This document shows positions 1 to 8,047 of a DNA stretch of 64,000 nucleotides, in pieces. The notes beneath the pieces were generated by a model, which did not search any database, was not told the DNA's origin, and saw only the letters and a list, made by a program, of their open reading frames with translations. The first letter of the stretch is position 1; every line of letters starts with the position of its first letter. Origin of the DNA: Oscillospiraceae bacterium (lineage in GTDB: Bacteria > Bacillota > Clostridia > Oscillospirales > Acutalibacteraceae); the NCBI GenBank assembly GCA_015066395.1, contig SVOL01000002.1, forward strand, positions 1 through 64,000, written 5' to 3'. A program made the position numbers and the translations under genes.

Positions 1-35
1 CTTGAACAACCTTATTGTACTACTTTGGAGAATTT

Positions 36-126
36 TTTTGTATAACATTCGTCGCGCACCCGCATAGCGGGTGGTTGTTTGTTTCGGACCTTCCGTCCTC
101 AACTGGCTAAAGCCATAAAACAAAAA
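36..126. repeat. Multi-hairpin intergenic element
   Basis: Three short hairpins follow one another: CACCCGC/GCGGGTG (57-63 with 67-73), GGAC/GTCC (86-89 with 95-98) and TGGC/GCCA (104-107 with 112-115). GTTG (74-77) can pair with CAAC (100-103), and TTTTTGT near 36-41 with ACAAAAA (120-126) could close the whole structure. It lies just downstream of the Gx-type gene. The plan resembles the better-formed elements at 1036-1210 and 34957-35026, but the closing stem is A/T only, so this one is the weakest of the set. Confidence 0.4.
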
Positions 127-148
127 GCGAGGGTGATCCCTCGCTTTT
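123..148 (-). terminator. Rho-independent terminator of the Gx gene
   Basis: AAAAGCGAGGG and CCCTCGCTTTT form an 11-bp stem around a 4-base loop, followed on the minus strand by a T-containing run. It overlaps the stop codon of the Gx-type gene at 147. Confidence 0.75.
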
Positions 149-656
149 AAAATTTGATCTTCTCTGTTCTTTTGGATAATTCAGCGGCACAAAGTCCCAC
201 AAACGCACCGGTAACAATACCGCTCACCGCTAAGACCGGGAAGTAGTACCCTATCTCCCTTGTTGCCAAAACCGCGATAGCCACAAGTATCTGTCCGACA
301 TTATGACAGACACCGCCCGCAACCGAAACACCAACCTTTGAAAAAACATTCAGCCTTCTTAAAATCGCCATAACGGCAAGGCTCAGAACCGCACCGGCCA
401 GGCTATACATAAAGGTCATCGCCGAGCCAAAAAGCAATGCGACCGCCAAAAGCCGCACAAGGGATACTATCGCGGCTTCCGACACCGAAAAACGGTAAAG
501 TACAAAGATTATCATTATGTTGGGCAATCCCAATTTAATGCCCGGAACCGCGGCTATCAACGGCGGCAACAGTGTTTCGACAAACGACAGCACAAGACAA
601 ACCGCGGCCGCAAGACCCAAAAACGTCATTCTTTTGGTGTTTTTCAACGCTCTCAC
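147..656 (-). CDS. Gx transporter family / heptaprenyl diphosphate synthase component I-like membrane protein
   Basis: A protein of about 169 residues with five or six predicted membrane segments, matching by eye the family labelled Gx transporter or heptaprenyl diphosphate synthase component I (Hpre_diP_synt_I). The PGIKLGLPNI stretch after the first membrane segment and the VAGGVCHNVGQI stretch near residue 115 are typical of it. It resembles an ECF-type substrate-binding membrane component; the substrate is not known. It directly follows the NusG-domain-II gene, a pairing common in Clostridia. The GTG at 656 sits almost on top of the GAGAGGG ribosome site, so the TTG at 647 may be the real start. 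A terminator overlaps its end. Confidence 0.75.
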   Translation of the reverse strand: MRALKNTKRMTFLGLAAAVCLVLSFVETLLPPLIAAVPGIKLGLPNIMIIFVLYRFSVSEAAIVSLVRLLAVALLFGSAMTFMYSLAGAVLSLAVMAILRRLNVFSKVGVSVAGGVCHNVGQILVAIAVLATREIGYYFPVLAVSGIVTGAFVGLCAAELSKRTEKIKF

Positions 657-660
657 CCTC

Positions 661-1005
661 TCATTCTACAACAATTACCACTTTATGAGGCAGGCACACT
701 ATAGTTTCGCCCTCGTTGGAGATCGGAATATGCTGTTCACAAATACCGTCGCGGCAATTAGCACCGATGACCGAGGCCTTTCCATCCTTTATCTGCAATA
801 CATTGTATTGATCGTTGCCGCTGCCGCTGTTAATAACGGTATGGATATCCTCTGACAAAGAATACCTTTCCACTTCCCTACCGTCGATCTGCACCGACAC
901 CTCACGTCCGCGGGATCCCGTCAAAAAGAAAACCAAAAAGACTGCGGCAGATAAGAGAACTATCGAGCCTATTAAGATCAAGTCGTTTCTCAACAATCGT
1001 TTCAT
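661..1005 (-). CDS. NusG domain II-containing protein
   Basis: A 114-residue single-pass protein: an N-terminal membrane segment at about residues 8-28, then an extracytoplasmic domain of the NusG_II type with the motif NCRDGICEQHIPI and a C-terminal LPHKVVIVV strand, both typical of this family. The family is usually encoded beside Gx-type membrane proteins and redox or FMN-binding proteins; its function is not established. The start at 1005 is chosen over an upstream in-frame codon at 1035 because GAGG lies 5 bases before that ATG and the protein then begins MKRLL followed by the membrane segment. The two cysteines in NCRDGIC could be redox active, which is inference. Confidence 0.8.
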   Translation of the reverse strand: MKRLLRNDLILIGSIVLLSAAVFLVFFLTGSRGREVSVQIDGREVERYSLSEDIHTVINSGSGNDQYNVLQIKDGKASVIGANCRDGICEQHIPISNEGETIVCLPHKVVIVVE

Positions 1006-1035
1006 AACTACCTCGGTTATTTTGAAAAATATCAA

Positions 1036-1130
1036 GGCAAAAGCAAAGGCTTCAGCCTTTTTGGCGGCGTCGCTGACAGTTACCTGTCGGCTACGCCGCC
1101 GGCCGTTTTTAAAAAACGGCGGCTTTTGCC
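1036..1130. repeat. Cloverleaf-like hairpin element A
   Basis: A closing stem GGCAAAAGC (1036-1044) / GCTTTTGCC (1122-1130) encloses three hairpins placed nearly end to end: AAAGGC/GCCTTT (1045-1060), GGCGGCGT..CTGACAG / CTGTCGG..ACGCCGCC (1063-1100) and GCCGTTTTT-type arms (1102-1120). It lies downstream of the minus-strand promoter at 1221-1249, so it should be transcribed as part of the leader of the NusG-II gene. The same closing-stem sequence recurs in the element at 34957-35026. Confidence 0.65.
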
Positions 1131-1134
1131 GTTT

Positions 1135-1210
1135 GCGGTGCCATTTAAAATCTCCGATTTTAAATATACGCCTGCGGCGTTTCGGCGGCAGACCGCCGAA
1201 ATAGCACCGC
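1135..1210. repeat. Cloverleaf-like hairpin element B (tandem with A)
   Basis: A second closed structure starts four bases after element A: closing stem GCGGTGC (1135-1141) / GCACCGC (1204-1210) around three hairpins, ATTTAAAATC/GATTTTAAAT (1143-1165), ACGCC/GGCGT (1168-1180) and TTCGGCGG/CCGCCGAA (1181-1200). The stretch 1006-1362 holds no convincing gene; it consists of these two elements and the divergent promoters. Confidence 0.65.
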
Positions 1211-1220
1211 CGCTGTGATA

Positions 1221-1249
1221 ATTATACCACACACTACCACCCTTTACAA
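1221..1249 (-). promoter_or_regulatory. Promoter for the NusG-II/Gx pair
   Basis: On the minus strand TTGTAA (1244-1249), a 17-base spacer and TATAAT (1221-1226) preceded by TGG, an extended -10. The transcript would start near 1212 and carry a leader of about 200 bases containing both hairpin elements. Confidence 0.7.
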
Positions 1250-1303
1250 TAAACAACTTTCTAAAATACATGTAAAAAAACGCAGTTATTTTGTAATTTC
1301 CTG

Positions 1304-1332
1304 TTGCAAACAAGAAACAACGGCAGTATAAT
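1304..1332 (+). promoter_or_regulatory. Promoter of the SulP gene
   Basis: TTGCAA (1304-1309), a 17-base spacer and TATAAT (1327-1332), about 30 bases before the SulP start codon. Confidence 0.7.
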
Positions 1333-1362
1333 ATCTAAGTTGTTTTGAATGGGGGTTTTTAG

Positions 1363-2619
1363 ATGAAAATATTTTATCCACACATTATTAAATCACTGAA
1401 AGACTATTCAAAAGAGAAGTTTTTGAAGGATATCATTGCCGGTTTGATCGTCGCAATAATCGCTTTGCCGCTGTCCATTGCTCTGGCTATTGCCTCAGGC
1501 GTAGGACCGGAAGTCGGTCTTTACACCGCCATCGTTGCAGGCTTTATCATTTCGCTGTTGGGCGGAAGTCCCGTACAGATCGCAGGTCCTACTGCAGCAT
1601 TCGCCTCAATAGTTGCAGGAATTGTAATGACCAAAGGTATGGCAGGACTCGCTACTGCCACCGTTTTAGCCGGTATCATACTTGTCATTATGGGTATACT
1701 CCGCCTGGGTAACCTTATCAAGTTCATTCCGCACTCTATAACCGTCGGCTTTACGGCAGGTATCGCTGTCACGATCGCCATCGGTCAGGTCAAGGATTTT
1801 TTGGGACTGACGTTCAAGACCTCACCCGTCGAAACGGTCGAAAAGGTAGAAGCCATTGCCGACTCCATTACAACTACTAACCTTTGGGGTTTGGGTGTGG
1901 GTGCGATCGCGCTTTTGATACTCATCTTGCTACCAAAAGTATTGCCCAAAGTTCCCGCGTCACTGGTTGCTGTTTTGATTTGTGCCGCAGTAGTAAAATT
2001 GGCCGACCTTCCGGTCAATACCATCGGCACGCTTTATCCCGATATCACCTCAGCACCGCCGCAGTTCCACCTTCCAGAAATTTCTGTCGACACTGTATTA
2101 AGCGCTCTTCCCGACGCGGTCACTATCGCGATCTTAGCCGCAGTTGAGTCACTTCTCTCCTGCGTTGTTGCCGATTCTATGGTGGGCAGCCGTCACAACT
2201 CTAACACCGAACTCATCGCTCAGGGTCTCGGTAACGTGGGTTCGGCACTTTTCGGCGGTATTCCCGCTACCGGTGCTATTGCCCGAACCGCCGCCAACGT
2301 CAAAAACGGCGGCCGCTCACCCATATCAGGTATCACACACTCGGTTGTGCTCTTCCTTATGCTGATACTCTTTATGCCCTATGCAAAACTCATACCCATG
2401 CCGACCATTGCCGCCATCCTTTTCATCGTGGCATACAATATGAGCGAGTATAAGAAGTTTGCAAAAATTTGTTGTGAGCGGAAGGTCGCCGATATTCTGG
2501 TACTCGTTCTCACCTTCGCTCTTACCGTTATTTTTGACCTCGTTGTTGCGATAGTCGCAGGTCTTATAATCCACTATGCAATAGTTTTGGCAAAAAAATT
2601 ACTTTTGAAAACGAAGTAA
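1363..2619 (+). CDS. SulP family inorganic anion transporter lacking STAS
   Basis: A 418-residue polytopic membrane protein with the SulP/SLC26 core: the opening DIIAGLIVAIIALPLSIALA segment, the GLYTAIVAG stretch near residue 52, the GGSPVQIAGPTAA anion-site segment at about residues 68-80, and GGIPATGAIARTAAN near residue 298. The family moves sulfate, bicarbonate or related anions across the cytoplasmic membrane. Most members have 500 or more residues with a cytoplasmic STAS domain; this one stops just after the last membrane helix (ending AKKLLLKTK), and no STAS sequence follows. The start has a GGGGG ribosome site. The substrate cannot be read from the sequence. It has its own promoter and is followed by a separate promoter. 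Confidence 0.9.
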   Translation: MKIFYPHIIKSLKDYSKEKFLKDIIAGLIVAIIALPLSIALAIASGVGPEVGLYTAIVAGFIISLLGGSPVQIAGPTAAFASIVAGIVMTKGMAGLATATVLAGIILVIMGILRLGNLIKFIPHSITVGFTAGIAVTIAIGQVKDFLGLTFKTSPVETVEKVEAIADSITTTNLWGLGVGAIALLILILLPKVLPKVPASLVAVLICAAVVKLADLPVNTIGTLYPDITSAPPQFHLPEISVDTVLSALPDAVTIAILAAVESLLSCVVADSMVGSRHNSNTELIAQGLGNVGSALFGGIPATGAIARTAANVKNGGRSPISGITHSVVLFLMLILFMPYAKLIPMPTIAAILFIVAYNMSEYKKFAKICCERKVADILVLVLTFALTVIFDLVVAIVAGLIIHYAIVLAKKLLLKTK

Positions 2620-2647
2620 AAAATTTCTTAAATTCGAAAGAAATTTA

Positions 2648-2676
2648 TTTACAATTCGACAGTTTCTTGATATACT
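2648..2676 (+). promoter_or_regulatory. Promoter of the CofE-like gene
   Basis: TTTACA (2648-2653), a 17-base spacer, TATACT (2671-2676), 59 bases upstream of the start codon. Confidence 0.6.
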
Positions 2677-2735
2677 ACTACTGTATTATTTTTAAATCTC
2701 TGTCGGGTTTCCGACTCTAGTCAGGAGTGTTCTTT

Positions 2736-3929
2736 ATGAGCCGTATGATCGGTACAATTTCACGTGGTGTCCGTGCACCTATCATCCGCCGTGGTGATGA
2801 CCTTATCGAGATCGTTGTCGATTCTGTACTTAAAGCAGCAGAGGACGGCGGTTACGAGGTTCGTGACCGCGACATCGTAGCTTTAACCGAATCCATTGTT
2901 GCACGTGCCCAGGGCAACTACGCAACCGTCGATGACATAGCCGAGGATATAAAGCAGAAGTTCGGCGGCGAGACCGTCGGTGTTATCTTCCCGATATTGA
3001 GCCGCAACCGCTTTGCCATCTGTCTTCGCGGTATCGCAAAGGGTGCCAAAAAGGTAGTACTGATGCTTTCCTATCCATCTGACGAGGTCGGTAACCACCT
3101 CATCAGTCTCGATGCACTTGATGAAAAGGGTGTTGATCCTTATAAGGACGTTCTGTCGAAAGATAAATACCGCGAGCTTTTCGGTTATGAGAAGCATCGT
3201 TTCACCGGTATTGACTACGTTGATTACTATGAAACTCTTATCCGCGAATGCGGTGCCGAGCCCGAGATAATCTTCGCCAACAACCCGAAAGCCATTCTTG
3301 ATTATACAAAGAATGTCCTCTGTTGTGATATCCACACAAGAGCCAGAACCAAACGCATATTAAAGGCCAACGGCGGCGAGAAGATCTTTGGACTTGATGA
3401 CATTCTTACTTCGTCCATAAACGGCAGCGGATACAACGAGGCCTACGGTCTTTTGGGTTCCAATAAGGCTACCGAGGACCAGGTCAAGCTCTTCCCGCGT
3501 GATTGCCAGCCGTACGTTGATGCAATTCACACAAAGCTTTTGGAAAAGACCGGCAAAAACATCGAGGTAATGATCTACGGCGACGGTGCTTTTAAAGATC
3601 CCGTCGGCAAGATCTGGGAGTTGGCCGATCCGGTCGTTTCCCCTGCCTACACAAAGGGTCTTGAGGGTACCCCGAACGAACTTAAAATGAAGTACCTCGC
3701 CGATAATGACTTTTCCGATCTTTCGGGCGATGCTTTGAAAGAAGCTATTAAAGAAAAGATCTCTGAAAAGGACGGAAACCTTGTTGGAAATATGGCTTCC
3801 GAAGGCACTACTCCCCGTCAGCTGACCGACCTTATCGGTTCTCTTTGTGATCTGACCTCCGGTTCAGGCGACAAGGGCACGCCCATTATTTATATCCAAG
3901 GCTATTTTGATAACTATACTACAGAATAA
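2736..3929 (+). CDS. CofE-like coenzyme F420-0:L-glutamate ligase family protein
   Basis: A 397-residue protein whose first half resembles the F420_ligase/CofE fold: the opening RGVRAPIIRRGDDL, DIVALTESIVARAQGN near residue 50, and IFPILSRNRFA, which correspond to the GTP- and metal-binding region of CofE. The family adds glutamate to F420-0, but stand-alone members occur in Clostridia that are not known to make F420, and no other F420 gene lies in this window, so the substrate is open. The start at 2736 has CAGGAG in front; an in-frame GTG at 2727 overlaps that site and is rejected. It ends at a strong shared terminator. Confidence 0.7.
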   Translation: MSRMIGTISRGVRAPIIRRGDDLIEIVVDSVLKAAEDGGYEVRDRDIVALTESIVARAQGNYATVDDIAEDIKQKFGGETVGVIFPILSRNRFAICLRGIAKGAKKVVLMLSYPSDEVGNHLISLDALDEKGVDPYKDVLSKDKYRELFGYEKHRFTGIDYVDYYETLIRECGAEPEIIFANNPKAILDYTKNVLCCDIHTRARTKRILKANGGEKIFGLDDILTSSINGSGYNEAYGLLGSNKATEDQVKLFPRDCQPYVDAIHTKLLEKTGKNIEVMIYGDGAFKDPVGKIWELADPVVSPAYTKGLEGTPNELKMKYLADNDFSDLSGDALKEAIKEKISEKDGNLVGNMASEGTTPRQLTDLIGSLCDLTSGSGDKGTPIIYIQGYFDNYTTE

Positions 3930-3933
3930 CAAC

Positions 3934-3964
3934 AAAACCGCTTGTGTTATACACAAGCGGTTTT
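3934..3964. terminator. Bidirectional terminator
   Basis: AAAACCGCTTGTGT pairs with ACACAAGCGGTTTT around a TAT loop (14 bp, perfect), flanked by A and T runs. It lies between the convergent CofE-like and CNNM-type genes and can serve both. Confidence 0.9.
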
Positions 3965-3966
3965 GC

Positions 3967-5241
3967 TTATTCTTCTCCTTCGCCTTCTACTGAGGGCTCG
4001 GTAATGCTTATATTTATTTCAAGCACGCGGCATTCCTCGACTCTCGTCACGGTAACGATAAGGTTTTCGTAAGAAAAACTGTCGCCCTCTTCGGCGATCT
4101 TGCCCAGTTTTTCGAGCACCCAACCGCCGACCGAGACAGATTCGGACTCCTCATCCTCATCCATTTCAAAGTATTCAAACAGCTTGTCCAACTGTGCGGA
4201 ACACAACACCTTGACCGAGCCGTCAGAAAGCGGAGAGAACTCCTCTATAACCTCATCATACTCATCCCAGATCTCGCCGACCAGCTCCTCCAGAATATCC
4301 TCCATAGTGGCAATACCTAAAGTGCCACCGTACTCATCAGCCACAACAGCCATGTGAGTCTTTTTGGACTGCATAAATTTCAGAAGATTGCTGATCGATA
4401 TCTGCTTTGCGACGAAAACAGGCTCCTTGATTATTGATTCAAGCGGTTTATCGCCGGTAAGTACCAACTTGTTAAAGTCTCTGATATGAATAACACCAAC
4501 GATACTGTCGATAGTTTCATCAAATACCGGTAATCTCGAAAATCCCGATTCATCAAAGATCCTTGCGATCTCTGTAAACTCTTCGTCCTTCGAGACCGCG
4601 ACGATATCAACTCTCGGGGTTAAAATATCGCTGACGGGATGCTCGCTGAACGAGATCGCCGAGCGTATAAGATCGCTTTCGGTCTCGTCGATACCGCCGC
4701 CCGAATGTGCTTCTTCAACTATATTAAGCAGCTCATCGCCGGTAATAGCATCGTCATTCTGGAGCTTAAACATTCTTTTAAGCAATTTCTTCCAGGCTGT
4801 GAAAAACGCGACGAACGGCGTGAAAAGTATGACGAGTGTCCTGAATAGCGGCGTTGCGAACATTGCGAACTTTTCGGGCATTTCCTTGGCAACACTCTTA
4901 GGCGAGACCTCACCGAAAATAAGAACGGCTACTGTCATAACCACCGTTGAAACGGTAGTACTGGTCGGTCCGTTGCCCAGCCACTTGATAAACAGCACCG
5001 TAGCAATAGAGGTCGAGGCGATATTGACTATGTTATTGCCAATAAGCACTGTTGACAAGAATTTGTCGTAATTCTCGGCCAACCTCAAAGTAGACGCGGC
5101 ACGTTTATTTCCGTCGTCGGCCATAGTTTTAAGTCTGATCTTGTTTAATGATGTGAATGCTGTCTCACTGGCCGAGAAAAAAGCCGAACCAATGATAAGC
5201 ACAACGAGCAGTATTATCTGCCCCCAACTGTCCGAATCCAA
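3967..5241 (-). CDS. CNNM/HlyC-CorC family transporter-associated protein
   Basis: A 424-residue membrane protein with the usual order: DUF21/CNNM transmembrane domain (about residues 1-190, with SAFFSASETAFTSLN at 18-32), two CBS domains (about 205-330, with MTPRV-like LTPRVDIVAV and VVADEYGGTLGIATMEDI), and a C-terminal CorC_HlyC domain (about 340-415). The family is linked to magnesium or cobalt homeostasis; older annotations call it hemolysin-like, which should not be taken literally. Translation begins at a TTG at 5241 placed 8 bases after AGGAGG. It is monocistronic, ending at the shared terminator. Confidence 0.88.
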   Translation of the reverse strand: MDSDSWGQIILLVVLIIGSAFFSASETAFTSLNKIRLKTMADDGNKRAASTLRLAENYDKFLSTVLIGNNIVNIASTSIATVLFIKWLGNGPTSTTVSTVVMTVAVLIFGEVSPKSVAKEMPEKFAMFATPLFRTLVILFTPFVAFFTAWKKLLKRMFKLQNDDAITGDELLNIVEEAHSGGGIDETESDLIRSAISFSEHPVSDILTPRVDIVAVSKDEEFTEIARIFDESGFSRLPVFDETIDSIVGVIHIRDFNKLVLTGDKPLESIIKEPVFVAKQISISNLLKFMQSKKTHMAVVADEYGGTLGIATMEDILEELVGEIWDEYDEVIEEFSPLSDGSVKVLCSAQLDKLFEYFEMDEDEESESVSVGGWVLEKLGKIAEEGDSFSYENLIVTVTRVEECRVLEINISITEPSVEGEGEE

Positions 5242-5336
5242 AAAAGATTCCTCCTAAAAAATATTCGACCGATATACAGCCAACGACATTGTAGCATAAC
5301 CCGGATGTATTTTCAAGTCTTTTAAACAAAAGATGA

Positions 5337-5361
5337 GGCCGCTCGCTTACGGCAAGCGGCC
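5337..5361 (-). terminator. Terminator after the guaB operon
   Basis: GGCCGCT pairs with AGCGGCC around an 11-base loop; on the minus strand it is followed by a TCTTTTGTTT tract. It lies 18 bases after the stop of the 52-residue peptide gene. Confidence 0.6.
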
Positions 5362-5378
5362 AAAATGCTCTTACGGAC

Positions 5379-5537
5379 TTAATCGCGGAACTTGCGGGAC
5401 ATAGTTAAAATACAACCTACAACAAGCGAAGCAACGGAGATAAGAAGCACTACGATACTTTCGACGACAACACCTATCAACAACAGAACGGCGAAAACCG
5501 CCAACAAAATATCGGATAATAATTTATAGTTTTTCAT
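5379..5537 (-). CDS. Small two-helix membrane peptide
   Basis: A 52-residue reading frame starting MKNYKLLSDILLAVFAVL and ending MSRKFRD. Two hydrophobic stretches (about residues 8-27 and 29-45) suggest a hairpin membrane peptide with Lys/Arg at both ends. It starts 11 bases after the IMP dehydrogenase stop, with an AAGGG ribosome site, and a terminator follows, so it is probably the last gene of the guaB transcript. I do not recognise a family. It could be spurious, but the codon pattern, hydrophobic pattern and placement are all coherent. Confidence 0.6.
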   Translation of the reverse strand: MKNYKLLSDILLAVFAVLLLIGVVVESIVVLLISVASLVVGCILTMSRKFRD

Positions 5538-5548
5538 GGCACCCTTAA

Positions 5549-7054
5549 TCACTTAATCGCTGTGGTTTTTTCCTTTTGAATAACGTCGTGTGCTCCGCCT
5601 TCGATAATGCTTGTTGCAGAAACGAGAGTAAGCTTTGCTTTTTGCTGGAGTTCGGGAATGCTCAATGCGCCGCAGTTGCACATTGTCGACTTGACCTTGC
5701 TCAATGACAAAGCAACATTGTCCTTCAACTTGCCTGCATACGGGACGTAAGAATCGACACCCTCTTCAAACGATAGCTTCTTATCGCCGCCGAGATCATA
5801 TCTCTGCCAGTTTCTGGCGCGGTTAGAGCCCTCACCCCAATACTCTTTGAAGTAGTTGCCGCCGATATTGACCTTGTTGGTAGGACTCTCATCAAAGCGG
5901 GCAAAGTAACGGCCAAGCATAATAAAGTCGGCACCCATTGCAAGTGCAAGAGTCATGTGATGGTCATAAACGATACCGCCATCGGAACAAACAGGAACGT
6001 AAACGCCTGTCTCCTCAAAATACTCGTCACGGGCCTTGCAGACCTCAATAAGGGCGGTTGCCTGACCGCGGCCGATACCCTTGGTCTCGCGCGTGATACA
6101 GATAGAACCGCCGCCAATACCGACCTTGATAAAGTCAGCACCGGCATCAGCCAAGAATCTGAAGCCGTCAGCATCGACAACGTTACCTGCACCGACCTTA
6201 ACGGTGTCACCGTAACGCTCTCTGATCCAATCAATAGTCAACTTCTGCCACTCGGAGAAGCCTTCGGACGAGTCGATACAAAGCACATCGGCACCTGCCT
6301 CAACAAGAGCCGGAACACGCTCGGCGTAATCGCGGGTATTGATACCGGCACCGACAACGTATCTCTTAGAACTGTCGAGCAACTCGTTGGGGTTACGCTT
6401 GTGCGAATCATAGTCCTTACGGAAAACCATATAGCAAAGCTTGCCTTCATCATCAACAATAGGAAGCGAATTGAGCTTGTTATCCCAAATGATGTCGTTG
6501 GCTTCTTTCAGGCTTGTACCCTCTTTAGCAACGACAAGTTTTTTATACGGAGTCATAAACTCTCTGACCTTAAGATCAGGCGACATACGGCTTACACGGT
6601 AATCACGGCCGGTAACGATACCGAGCAATTTGCCTTCGGCAGTACCGTCATCGGTAACAGCCACGGTAGAGTGACCGGTCTTTTCCTTCAATGCAATAAC
6701 ATCGGCCAAAGTATCGTCGGGCTTTACGTTCGAGTCGCTCTTAACAAAACCGGCCTTGTGATTCTTGGCTCTTAACACCATCGCGGCCTCGTCCTCTACC
6801 GACTGAGAGCCGTAGATGAAGGAAACGCCACCCTCAGTAGCCAAAGCTATCGCCAATCTATCGCCCGAGACCGACTGCATAATAGCCGAGACCAACGGGA
6901 TATTCATTGTAATGGCCGATTCCTCGCCTTTTTTAAACTTGACAAGCGGTGTCTTAAGACTTACGTTTGCCGGTACACACTCGCTCGACGAATACCCGGG
7001 AATGAGCAGATACTCATTAAAGGTATGCGACGGTTCGTTGATAAATGTAGCCAT
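5549..7054 (-). CDS. guaB: IMP dehydrogenase, Tritrichomonas-type
   Basis: A 501-residue IMP dehydrogenase, which oxidises IMP to XMP with NAD+ in guanine nucleotide synthesis. The TIM barrel is interrupted by two CBS domains (about residues 100-220). The catalytic loop has Cys319 in GGGSICITR followed by GIGRGQATA, and the flap has the Arg418-Tyr419 pair in NWQRYDLGG. From memory, these features and numbering match the well-studied enzyme of the protist Tritrichomonas foetus (Cys319, Arg418, Tyr419) rather than the usual bacterial form with GVGVPQ. The GGAGG site at about 7066 sets the start. A 52-residue membrane peptide follows in the same transcript. Confidence 0.93.
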   Translation of the reverse strand: MATFINEPSHTFNEYLLIPGYSSSECVPANVSLKTPLVKFKKGEESAITMNIPLVSAIMQSVSGDRLAIALATEGGVSFIYGSQSVEDEAAMVLRAKNHKAGFVKSDSNVKPDDTLADVIALKEKTGHSTVAVTDDGTAEGKLLGIVTGRDYRVSRMSPDLKVREFMTPYKKLVVAKEGTSLKEANDIIWDNKLNSLPIVDDEGKLCYMVFRKDYDSHKRNPNELLDSSKRYVVGAGINTRDYAERVPALVEAGADVLCIDSSEGFSEWQKLTIDWIRERYGDTVKVGAGNVVDADGFRFLADAGADFIKVGIGGGSICITRETKGIGRGQATALIEVCKARDEYFEETGVYVPVCSDGGIVYDHHMTLALAMGADFIMLGRYFARFDESPTNKVNIGGNYFKEYWGEGSNRARNWQRYDLGGDKKLSFEEGVDSYVPYAGKLKDNVALSLSKVKSTMCNCGALSIPELQQKAKLTLVSATSIIEGGAHDVIQKEKTTAIK

Positions 7055-7092
7055 CTTATACGCCTCCGTAGTTTAATTTTTATATTGAATAA

Positions 7093-7121
7093 AGTATACT
7101 ACAACAACATCCAATATTCAA
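7093..7121 (-). promoter_or_regulatory. Promoter of guaB
   Basis: Minus strand TTGAAT (7116-7121), 17-base spacer, TATACT (7093-7098), about 40 bases before the start codon. No purine riboswitch-like structure is evident in the short leader. Confidence 0.7.
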
Positions 7122-7168
7122 CAAAAATTTCGTCACTTTTTCGAATTTTATTCAATTTATAACAGAGT

Positions 7169-8047
7169 TTATCTACATCTTTTCGAACTTTTAGCTAAAC
7201 TTGATATAACAAGTGCCAAAGTATTAAAGCAAACTATAGTAGCGCCCACGGGAAGCTGGATAGCATTGCCGCTGTTGGTGGTTATCACAAAGCTGAAGGC
7301 AAACACAAATCCCACAAGAAAACAGCCAACTGAAATGACAGCCGAGGCTATAACGACCGACTTGAAGTTCTTGTACAATCTCATCGCAGTCACCGCAGGA
7401 ATGACCACCACGGCCGATATCATTATGGCACCGATAAGCTTCATTCCAACCACTACCGTGACCGCAGTGAGCAACGACACAACCATATTATAAAAATTTG
7501 TATTTACTCCCGATGCACGCGCAAATCCCTCATCAAAGGTGACGGCGAATATCTTTTTGTAAAGCAAAATATACACCGCCAAAACCACGACAGCCATAAT
7601 GACACTCTGCAACATATCGGACGACTGCAAGGTCAGTACCGATGCACCGAAAAGCCCCGAACAAACGTCACCCGAGCCTGCCTCGGCAAACTCAAAAAGG
7701 ATATAACCTACTGCTACCGTACCCGTCGAAACAATGGCCGTGGCCGCATCACCTTTGAGCTTTCCATTTCGACTGAGCCACATTAAAAGGAACGCCGCGG
7801 CAATACACACGGGGAACGTGATATAAATAGTGTTTTCATCGGGGATCCCCAACAAAGCCGATATTCCTAACGCCAAAAAACCCACATGTGACAGTCCGTC
7901 GCCGATCATCGAATACCTTTTAAGCACCAGATTAACTCCGAGAACCGAAGCACAAAGGCAGGTGAGAACACCGACAAGCAGTGCAAAAAGCACCGTTTCG
8001 GCAAAAAGAGGATTAAAAATGAGGCTGAAATCAAACGCTATCTTCAT
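7169..8047 (-). CDS. znuB: Metal ABC transporter permease (zinc type)
   Basis: A 292-residue integral membrane protein of the ABC-3 family with eight or nine predicted helices, including the VLKRYSMIGDGLSHVGFLALG segment near residue 43, characteristic of ZnuB/MntB permeases. It forms the channel of a metal importer with the ATPase and binding protein encoded upstream; its start overlaps the ATPase stop by 4 bases. The His-rich loop of the partner binding protein and the Fur-type regulator in the operon point to zinc, though manganese cannot be excluded. It is the last gene of the operon and no clear terminator was seen behind it. Confidence 0.9.
   Translation of the reverse strand: MKIAFDFSLIFNPLFAETVLFALLVGVLTCLCASVLGVNLVLKRYSMIGDGLSHVGFLALGISALLGIPDENTIYITFPVCIAAAFLLMWLSRNGKLKGDAATAIVSTGTVAVGYILFEFAEAGSGDVCSGLFGASVLTLQSSDMLQSVIMAVVVLAVYILLYKKIFAVTFDEGFARASGVNTNFYNMVVSLLTAVTVVVGMKLIGAIMISAVVVIPAVTAMRLYKNFKSVVIASAVISVGCFLVGFVFAFSFVITTNSGNAIQLPVGATIVCFNTLALVISSLAKSSKRCR

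Noticed and set aside
1080..1313. 77-codon open frame through the hairpin elements
   Set aside because: It runs across inverted repeats and the promoter; the peptide has no recognisable features.
3967..5241. Hemolysin function for the HlyC/CorC-type gene
   Set aside because: The name is historical; the domain order is that of CNNM/CorC metal homeostasis proteins.
5957..6775. Long open frame of 272 codons antisense to guaB
   Set aside because: It mirrors the guaB codons on the opposite strand, has no ribosome site or recognisable domain, and guaB is certain.
7055..7092. Purine riboswitch before guaB
   Set aside because: The promoter leaves only about 30-40 bases of leader, too short for a purine aptamer.
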